Origin: Ameyamaea chiangmaiensis
GTDB taxonomy: Bacteria; Pseudomonadota; Alphaproteobacteria; Acetobacterales; Acetobacteraceae
Direction: 5' to 3'
Assembly (NCBI RefSeq): GCF_013376175.1
Contig: NZ_JABXXR010000015.1
Span: forward strand, 1-40,294
DNA length: 40,294 bases
Shown here piece by piece: positions 35,123 to 40,294 of the stretch (the stretch's first letter is position 1; each line of letters opens with the position of its first letter). The translations under genes and the position numbers were made by a program. Below the pieces are notes generated by a model. The model made no database searches. It saw nothing but the letters and a program-made list of their open reading frames with translations, and had not been told where the DNA came from.

Positions 35123-35199
35123 CGGAGTGTAGCTCAGCCTGGTAGAGCACTGTGTTCGGGACGCAGGGGCCGGAGGTTCGAATCCTCTCACTCCGACCA
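35123..35199 (+). tRNA. tRNA-Pro (anticodon CGG)
   Basis: The 77-base cloverleaf has acceptor stem CGGAGTG/CACTCCG with the C1-G72 pair typical of bacterial tRNA-Pro, anticodon stem CTGTG/CGCAG (one G-U) enclosing TTCGGGA (anticodon CGG), T-arm GGTTCGAATCC and encoded CCA. Confidence 0.97.
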
Positions 35200-35490
35200 G
35201 ACGATTTTTCCCACAATTCAGATTTAACGACATCAATTTCACAGCATGGTGAAGTTGACCATTTGGTCGTTCCGCACGATCCAAGGTGCAACAAGTACCG
35301 TTTTTAAAAAAAAGACAAATCGGAATCTGGCCCTTATTCCCGCTAAAAATCAGCAAAATCAATCATCTATCCTAAATTGGATTATGATAGAATGGTCACT
35401 TGGCCCTTGCATTTGGGCAAACCTTACCCCTACAAGCTGCCTGTTTTTAAATTTCTAACGCTTGTCGGGTAATCGGGCGGCAAAGGGTGC
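35200..35490. other. AT-rich intergenic stretch between tRNA-Pro and Hint-domain gene
   Basis: About 290 bp, far more AT-rich than its surroundings and without a convincing gene. It holds CAATTTCAC (35234-35242) facing GTGAAGTTG (35249-35257), directly followed by GACC-ATTT-GGTC (35257-35268), giving two adjacent hairpins, and a TTTTTAAAAAAAA run near 35300. Possible promoter words are weak. No second copy of the tRNA 3' end was seen, so there is no evidence of an attachment site. Confidence 0.4.
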
Positions 35491-37407
35491 ATGATGACTA
35501 TTTCTTGGGTCGGTGGAGCGAGCGGTAATAGCTGGTGGGATTCGTCCAACTGGAGCGATCCTCAGGGTGTCTGGATCAACAATCAGCTCCAGAGCAATTT
35601 TGTCCCGCAAGCATACCCCTCCGACGCTGTCACGATCGCTGGCACCCATTCCGCATCGGTCATCGTCAACTACGTTGCGGATGCCGCGCACAGCTCGCTT
35701 GAATCGACGCAGTTAAGTTCTCTGCAGGTCGGCTCCTACGCGACGCTGGACGTTTTAGGCCCCAACGTAAGCGGAACGGTCTTTTCTGTTGAATCGCTGA
35801 CCGTCGCAGCAAACGGCACGTTGGACATCAATACGACCGGCACTGTCGCTCTGGGCAACGCTCCGACAGTCAACGGTACGCTGCACATCACGAACACGAC
35901 AGTGACCACGAGCAGCGACAGCGTGACCGGTTCGGGTGTCCTGATCATCGACAATGCGTCGTTCGGCAGCGCATCGGCGATGGTGCAGCTTGGCCCCAAG
36001 CTGACGACGGACCTGCGCAACAATGCGACCATTTTCCTCAACGACGCACAGGTCGGCGGCACCATCAACGTCGATGGTACGGCCAACCACATTGTGTTGT
36101 CCGATTATGACCAGACTATCGCGGCACCGATTACGGGCTATAACGCCAACACTGTCATCACGCTCGAGCGCGGCAGTGCCGCGCCCCAGACGGCGACGTG
36201 GACCAGCAATGGTGACGGCACCTACACCGTCAATATTGCTTTCGATATTTTTGGTAACGGGATCAAACTGACAAAGGTGTCGTTCGCCAGCACCCCGTCG
36301 GGCACCAGCGGCACGCTGACGATCACCAAGAACAGCGATGGAAGCTGGGACGTATCGGGCGCGAACGCCTGCTTCCTCGCGGGTTCCATGATCCGTACCC
36401 CCAAGGGGGAAGTAGCTGTCGAGACCCTTTGCGCCGGTGACGAGATTTCAGGCTTCGATCCTGCATCGGGCGAAGAGACGGTTCTTACCGTCGTGCGCGC
36501 TGCGCGCAGCACGGCCTATGTGCGTGGCAACATGGCGCGCGAGGACGCTGACTACCCGGTTCGCATTCGCGCCGGTGCGATCGCCGACGGCATTCCCGCA
36601 CGCGACCTGCTGGTGACGGCCGAACATTGCCTGTTCCTGAACGGGCGCTTCGTGCCGGTGCGCATGCTCGTTAACGAGCGTTCGATTGCCTATGACACCA
36701 CGTTCTCGGTGTATGATTACTTCCATGTCGAGGTGGAACACCATGCGGTCATCATGGCCAATGGCGTTCTGACCGAGAGCTATCTGGACACCGGCCATCA
36801 TGTCGGCTTCGGCTCCGATACGGTTGTCGCTCTTCACCCTGTCGCAAAGACGTGGGCATCGGACGCGGCGGTGCCGCTGGATGTCAGCCGCGCCTTTGTC
36901 GAGCCCCTGTTCCGTCAGTTCGAACAGCGCGCGATCGAGGCCGGGATCGAGGCACAGCACACGCAGCCGGCCGTCACCGACGACGCCGACCTTCATATCG
37001 TCGGTGACAATGGCCGCATCCTGCGTCCGGTTCGTCGTACTGGCGGCCATGTCATGTTCATGGCGCCTAGCACCATGAAAGTGGCCCGGTTGGTGTCGCG
37101 CAGCAGCCGCCCGAGCGACACCGTGGGACCGTTCGTCGACGATCGCCGCTCGCTCGGCGTTCTGATCGGCAAGGTGTGCCTGTTCACTCCTGACACCGCA
37201 CAGGACATCACGTGCCATCTGACCGATGCGGGCCTGTCCGGCTGGCATGGGCTTGAAGGCGGCGCGTGCCGCTGGACGACCGGTAACGCCACCCTGCCGC
37301 TGCCCGAGCGCGAGCAGAGCGCGGTGAGCATGTTGGCGATCGAGGTTCTGGCCGCCGGCCCCTATCGGGCGGAGCAGGACACGGTGGCCACGGCCGCCAT
37401 CGCGTAA
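35491..37407 (+). CDS. Hint-domain protein with autotransporter-like beta-rich N-terminus
   Basis: About 638 residues. Residues 1-290 form a Ser/Thr/Gly/Asn-rich repetitive passenger-like region opening W-V-G-G-A-S-G-N-S-W-W-D-S-S-N-W-S, as in autotransporter-type proteins. From A-C-F-L-A-G-S (C294) a Hint (hedgehog/intein) domain follows: R-T-P-K-G-E-V-A-V-E-T-L, then L-V-T-A-E-H-C-L-F-L-N-G (H379) and E-V-E-H-H-A-V-I-M-A-N-G-V-L-T-E-S-Y. Such Hint proteins are common in Acetobacteraceae; self-cleavage at the Cys is expected from the family but unproven. No classical signal peptide is visible. The second ATG (35494) has better spacing from AAAGGG (six bases) than the first. Confidence 0.87.
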   Translation: MMTISWVGGASGNSWWDSSNWSDPQGVWINNQLQSNFVPQAYPSDAVTIAGTHSASVIVNYVADAAHSSLESTQLSSLQVGSYATLDVLGPNVSGTVFSVESLTVAANGTLDINTTGTVALGNAPTVNGTLHITNTTVTTSSDSVTGSGVLIIDNASFGSASAMVQLGPKLTTDLRNNATIFLNDAQVGGTINVDGTANHIVLSDYDQTIAAPITGYNANTVITLERGSAAPQTATWTSNGDGTYTVNIAFDIFGNGIKLTKVSFASTPSGTSGTLTITKNSDGSWDVSGANACFLAGSMIRTPKGEVAVETLCAGDEISGFDPASGEETVLTVVRAARSTAYVRGNMAREDADYPVRIRAGAIADGIPARDLLVTAEHCLFLNGRFVPVRMLVNERSIAYDTTFSVYDYFHVEVEHHAVIMANGVLTESYLDTGHHVGFGSDTVVALHPVAKTWASDAAVPLDVSRAFVEPLFRQFEQRAIEAGIEAQHTQPAVTDDADLHIVGDNGRILRPVRRTGGHVMFMAPSTMKVARLVSRSSRPSDTVGPFVDDRRSLGVLIGKVCLFTPDTAQDITCHLTDAGLSGWHGLEGGACRWTTGNATLPLPEREQSAVSMLAIEVLAAGPYRAEQDTVATAAIA

Positions 37408-37422
37408 AGACAAACGGAGTTC

Positions 37423-37452
37423 GACATCGCGCCCTAATAACGCCGCGATGTC
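37423..37452 (+). terminator. Inverted repeat after the Hint-domain gene
   Basis: GACATCGCG (37423-37431) and CGCGATGTC (37444-37452) form a perfect 9-bp stem with a 12-base loop, 16 bases after the stop codon. No T-run follows, so a terminator or an operator for the next gene are both possible. Confidence 0.55.
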
Positions 37453-37515
37453 AAACTATGTCTAGGGTTCCGGTCGGATCGGTTTCCGGCCGGACGAACA
37501 GGATGGATTGCGATT

Positions 37516-37890
37516 ATGAAGAAGCTGATGGCCCTGGGGCTCGGGTTCTCGTTGCTGACCGGTGCGGGTGTCGCCCAGGCGGAACCAGGCGGGTGCCTGA
37601 AATATGGCGCGGCCGGCGCGGTCGGTGGTCATGTCGTGCATCACGGCGTCCTGGGCGCGGCGAGTGGCTGCGTGGTCGGCATGTATACACGACACAAATA
37701 TCGTCAGCAGGCGCGGTCGAAAGCGGCGCTTTATGACAAGGAGCATCCCGGCGCAAAGGGCTCCTATGCCGAGAAGGCAACGGCCTACGACGTCGAGCAC
37801 TCGACCAACCCGGACACACCAGCAAACAGCACGGCCCCGGCAGCCGCGCAGCCCACTCCGGGCGGCCCCGACCAGAAAACGCAATTCTGA
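37516..37890 (+). CDS. Small exported protein, function unknown
   Basis: The 124-residue product has a clear signal peptide (M-K-K-L-M-A-L-G-L-G-F-S-L-L-T-G-A-G-V-A, A-Q-A cleavage site before E). A glycine-rich stretch (Y-G-A-A-G-A-V-G-G-H ... G-V-L-G-A-A-S-G-C-V-V-G) with regular small residues resembles a glycine-zipper segment that can pack in membranes. Two Cys may pair. A charged middle and a Pro/Ala/Thr-rich tail follow. I do not recognise the family. AGGA lies about 12 bases before the ATG, slightly far. A strong terminator follows, so it is a single-gene unit. Confidence 0.72.
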   Translation: MKKLMALGLGFSLLTGAGVAQAEPGGCLKYGAAGAVGGHVVHHGVLGAASGCVVGMYTRHKYRQQARSKAALYDKEHPGAKGSYAEKATAYDVEHSTNPDTPANSTAPAAAQPTPGGPDQKTQF

Positions 37891-37907
37891 TCCTGTAACG
37901 TCCCCCA

Positions 37908-37942
37908 ACGCCTGACTCCGCCCGGTGCGGGTCAGGCGTTTT
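37908..37942 (+). terminator. Intrinsic terminator
   Basis: ACGCCTGAC (37908-37916) pairs with GTCAGGCGT (37931-37939), with further CCG/CGG pairing inside, followed by TTTT. It ends the small exported-protein gene and faces hemH. Confidence 0.85.
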
Positions 37943-37988
37943 CGTATTGGCCATACGGCCGCGCGGGTTCCGCGCCGAAGACGCCGAC

Positions 37989-39023
37989 TCAGGCGCCCAG
38001 CCAGCCGCCGAGTTCGCGGCGCGCCAGAGCCTCGAGCAGATCGATCAGCGCCGGCTGGTCGTTCAGGCAGGGCACGAGCGACAGCTGTTCGCCGCCGGCG
38101 GCCACGAACGCATGGCGCAATTCGTTCCCGATTTCGTCAAGTGTCTCGATACAGTCGGCCAGAAACCCTGGCATGATGACGCTGACCGACCGGATGCCGC
38201 GCTTGGGAAGCGCCTCCACAAACGGGGCGGTGTAGGGCTGAAGCCATTTGGTCGGCCCGAACCGCGACTGGAACGTCAGAGGCAGCTGCGCCTCGTCCAG
38301 TGACAGGGCCGCCCGCAGCGCGACCATGGTCCGTCGGCATTCGGCGTCGTACGGATCACCCGCTTTCACATACTGCACCGGCAAGCCGTGGAACGAGGCC
38401 ACGATCAGATCGGGCCGGGTCGGCAGTGTCGCGACATGGTCGCGCACGCTGTCGGCCAGCGCACGGATATAGAGTGGGTCGTCGGGAAAACTCGGCGCTG
38501 TGCGAAACGCGGGCTGACGGCGCAGGCGCATCAGGGCGCGGAAGGCCTGGTCGTTGGCGGTGGCGGTCGTCGTGGCGCTGTATTGCGGATAGAGCGGGAT
38601 TGACACGATCCGCTCACAGCCCTGTCGCATCAGCGTCGCGATGGCGTCGCCCAATGACGGAGCGCCATAGCGCATGGCCCAGGCGACGGGGACGCCATCG
38701 GCCGCCAGACGCGCCGACAGCAATTCGGCCTGCGCCCGGGTGTAGGTGCGCAACGGGCTTTCATCGCGATCCTCGTTCCAGATGCGCCTGTAAGCCTCCA
38801 GACTTTTGGCCGGCCGCGTGCGAAGGACGATCCCCCGAAGGATGGGCTGCCAGATCAGCTTGCTGGTCTCGATCACCCGCGTATCGGACAGGAACTCGCC
38901 AAGATAGCGTCGCACGGACTCGACACTCGCGGCGTCCGGTGTGCCGAGATTGACCAGAAGCACGCCGCATTTCCCGTGGCCATAGGGCTGGGCCGCGCTG
39001 GCGGGATCAAAAAGATAGCGCAT
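37989..39023 (-). CDS. hemH: Ferrochelatase
   Basis: Inserts Fe2+ into protoporphyrin IX, the last step of haem b synthesis. The 344-residue product begins its core with G-V-L-L-V-N-L-G-T-P, has S-F-H-G-L-P with the metal-site H212, and F-L-A-D-C-I-E-T-L-D-E-I with E293. Length is normal and there is no membrane anchor. The ATG at 39023 has AGGACG upstream. The upstream gene overlaps it by 17 bp, indicating one transcript mutY-unknown-hemH. Confidence 0.96.
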   Translation of the reverse strand: MRYLFDPASAAQPYGHGKCGVLLVNLGTPDAASVESVRRYLGEFLSDTRVIETSKLIWQPILRGIVLRTRPAKSLEAYRRIWNEDRDESPLRTYTRAQAELLSARLAADGVPVAWAMRYGAPSLGDAIATLMRQGCERIVSIPLYPQYSATTTATANDQAFRALMRLRRQPAFRTAPSFPDDPLYIRALADSVRDHVATLPTRPDLIVASFHGLPVQYVKAGDPYDAECRRTMVALRAALSLDEAQLPLTFQSRFGPTKWLQPYTAPFVEALPKRGIRSVSVIMPGFLADCIETLDEIGNELRHAFVAAGGEQLSLVPCLNDQPALIDLLEALARRELGGWLGA

Positions 39024-39684
39024 CGTTCGTCCTGTTCGTAAGGTCGGTCAGAGCGGCATCGAGGCGCAGCGGACTATCACGTGTTTGAAGCGTTAGGCTG
39101 ACGCCCCCCCCTGGTTCGAGAGCGCCGAGCTGGCGAAGGGCGTCGAGGTTGGGCACGACCGGCACGTCCCGCCCGGCCACGACCAGCGTGAAGTCCTGCC
39201 GTCGCGCGCGATCTCCGACGACGGCCTCGCCGTTCGGGCGCGACACCGCCATCGTGTCTGCGTCCATCAGACGTTCCAGACCCATCGCTTCGACCGGCGT
39301 CAGCGGCAGGAACATCTCCCAGCCTCGGATGGCCTGTGCACGGTGTCGCACCTGGCCGTCATCGGTGGCGGTCAGCATGCGATTGTGAAACGCGGCGAAC
39401 GGACCGTCGCGGTCGGTGACGCGCAGCGCGATACCACCCCGGCCGGATGCTTCGCTGCACAATGTCGGCAGGGGCATCGGCGCCGTCACGCGCTTGACCA
39501 GCCGCACAGGGTCGCCGACGGCCGTGCGTGCGCTCAGCCCGACGAGCGAGAGGCCGGGCCGCCCCCCGCGTGCGATCGCGCATGGTCGCGCCACCAGTCG
39601 GTCCGGGCCCGGGTCGTGATCGAGAAAGCGGCCGAACCAATCATACAGCCAGTAGCCTTCGGCATCGCTGCCAGACGTCGTCAT
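39007..39684 (-). CDS. Unknown protein between mutY and hemH (225 aa)
   Basis: The 225-residue soluble-looking protein begins M-T-T-S-G-S-D-A-E-G-Y-W-L-Y-D-W-F-G-R-F. It has no signal peptide or membrane span; the C-terminal half is rich in Asp, Arg and Leu, including E-M-F-L-P-L-T-P-V-E. I do not recognise the family. The start overlaps the mutY stop by four bases (ATGA) and the end overlaps the hemH start by 17 bp, so it is held tightly between a base-excision glycosylase and ferrochelatase; both could concern iron, but this is only context. The frame stays open upstream inside mutY, but the overlapping ATG is the natural start. Confidence 0.75.
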   Translation of the reverse strand: MTTSGSDAEGYWLYDWFGRFLDHDPGPDRLVARPCAIARGGRPGLSLVGLSARTAVGDPVRLVKRVTAPMPLPTLCSEASGRGGIALRVTDRDGPFAAFHNRMLTATDDGQVRHRAQAIRGWEMFLPLTPVEAMGLERLMDADTMAVSRPNGEAVVGDRARRQDFTLVVAGRDVPVVPNLDALRQLGALEPGGGVSLTLQTRDSPLRLDAALTDLTNRTNDALSF

Positions 39685-40294
39685 GCTGATACCCGCCGTT
39701 TCCTGTGCTGTGTGTGTCCATCGTCCGCCGCGTGTCCCGGCGCCCCGCCACCCATGGCGAGCGCCAGGGCCTTGCGCATCACCGACGGCAACGCCGCGCG
39801 CGCCAGGCGGTCGGGCGGGCACACATGCTCGTCGTTCGACACAACGCGGATCGTCGGGACACGGACGCAAAAAATCTCGAGTGTCAGGCTGAAATGGCTG
39901 AACACGTGTCCGACCGAACCCGCATGCGTCCACGCGGCAAGCGGCGGCAATGTATGACCTTTGGGAAGGCCAGTGGCCTGAAGCGCCTCTTCGGCGGACC
40001 AGGCCCCGTCGCGCCAGTCCGTGCCTGGCAGTTCCGTCATCCCGCCCAACAGGCCCTGGTCGGGTCGGCGGCGCAGCAGCACACCGCCATGGCGGTCGAT
40101 CACGCAAAAGGTGACGCCGTGCCGCGCCGGTCGTGCCGTCTTCGCGGCGCGTCGCGGCAGCGTCGCGGCAATACCTTCGGCCAGCCCGGCACAGCCATCC
40201 CGCCACGGACAGACGGCGCAGGCAGGTTGCCGTGGTGTGCAGAGCGTCGCACCCAGATCGAACAACGCCTGCGCGAAGTCCGACGGCCGCGCCC
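39681..40294 (-). CDS. mutY: A/G-specific adenine glycosylase (partial, N-terminus outside window)
   Basis: Removes adenine mispaired with 8-oxoguanine. About 204 C-terminal codons are visible. The frame enters at the window edge with R-P-S-D-F-A-Q-A-L-F-D-L-G-A-T-L-C, then the [4Fe-4S] cluster pattern C-x6-C-x2-C-x5-C is complete, followed by the MutT-like recognition domain (L-L-R-R-R-P, G-L-L-G-G-M-T-E-L-P-G, and H-x-F-S-H-F-x-L). The stop overlaps the next gene's ATG. The catalytic Glu/Asp of the N-terminal domain lie beyond the window. Confidence 0.95.
   Translation of the reverse strand, partial: ARPSDFAQALFDLGATLCTPRQPACAVCPWRDGCAGLAEGIAATLPRRAAKTARPARHGVTFCVIDRHGGVLLRRRPDQGLLGGMTELPGTDWRDGAWSAEEALQATGLPKGHTLPPLAAWTHAGSVGHVFSHFSLTLEIFCVRVPTIRVVSNDEHVCPPDRLARAALPSVMRKALALAMGGGAPGHAADDGHTQHRKRRVSA

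Noticed and set aside
36448-37413. 321-codon minus-strand open frame
   Set aside because: It is antisense to the Hint domain, whose plus-strand product has clear motifs; third-position GC bias explains the open frame.
1-40294. CRISPR arrays, insertion sequences and rRNA genes
   Set aside because: No regularly spaced repeat array, transposase motif or rRNA sequence was found.

Overview
The window reads as chromosomal DNA from an acetic acid bacterium (Acetobacteraceae, Alphaproteobacteria). The grounds are high GC, a protein combining a beta-rich passenger with a Hint domain of the kind common in that family, an AldB-type aldehyde dehydrogenase, and an alphaproteobacterial grouping of rho, maf, hemE, hemJ and hemH. 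The genus cannot be fixed from the sequence alone.

Left part (1-12.9 kb), mostly housekeeping: the end of a trp operon (trpB-trpA, minus strand, trpA cut by the window edge), a divergent corA, rho, two very small genes (43 and 86 codons), a D-aminopeptidase-type serine hydrolase, nadK, a MetF-like reductase, aldB, a GabP-type amino-acid permease and mazG, which overlaps the permease stop.

Middle part (13.0-24.2 kb), an accessory glycan-type region. A recognisable promoter precedes a plus-strand operon: a large protein with an F5/8 type C-like N-terminus and a glycosyltransferase-like core; a GH32 fructosidase; then a tightly overlapped trio made of a capsule-type HAD phosphatase, a nucleotidyltransferase fused to a small-molecule kinase, and a second nucleotidyltransferase. 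A long secreted protein with a duplicated cysteine module lies on the other strand, and then comes a paralogue of the first large protein. The region ends beside tRNA-Ala(GGC). I infer a surface-glycan decoration locus with an activated small-molecule donor; neither donor nor acceptor can be read from the sequence.

Maf-hemE junction (about 24.96-25.45 kb): a long intergenic region with 13 GTAC sites in 319 bp, a repeated TGTACACAG...GGGGAAAAACGGG unit, DnaA-box-like words and a pyrimidine tract. Its position beside hemE matches the origins known in Caulobacter and Rickettsia, so I propose it as the chromosomal oriC. This and the glycan cluster are the two most interesting things here.

Right part (25.4-40.3 kb): hemE-HAD-hemJ (overlapping), a MATE transporter, an S9 peptidase, a DedA protein lacking a canonical start codon, an SDR, an MFS transporter, a LOG-family hydrolase, tRNA-Pro(CGG), an AT-rich intergenic stretch, the Hint-domain protein, a small exported protein, and a minus-strand operon mutY-unknown-hemH, with mutY cut by the window edge.
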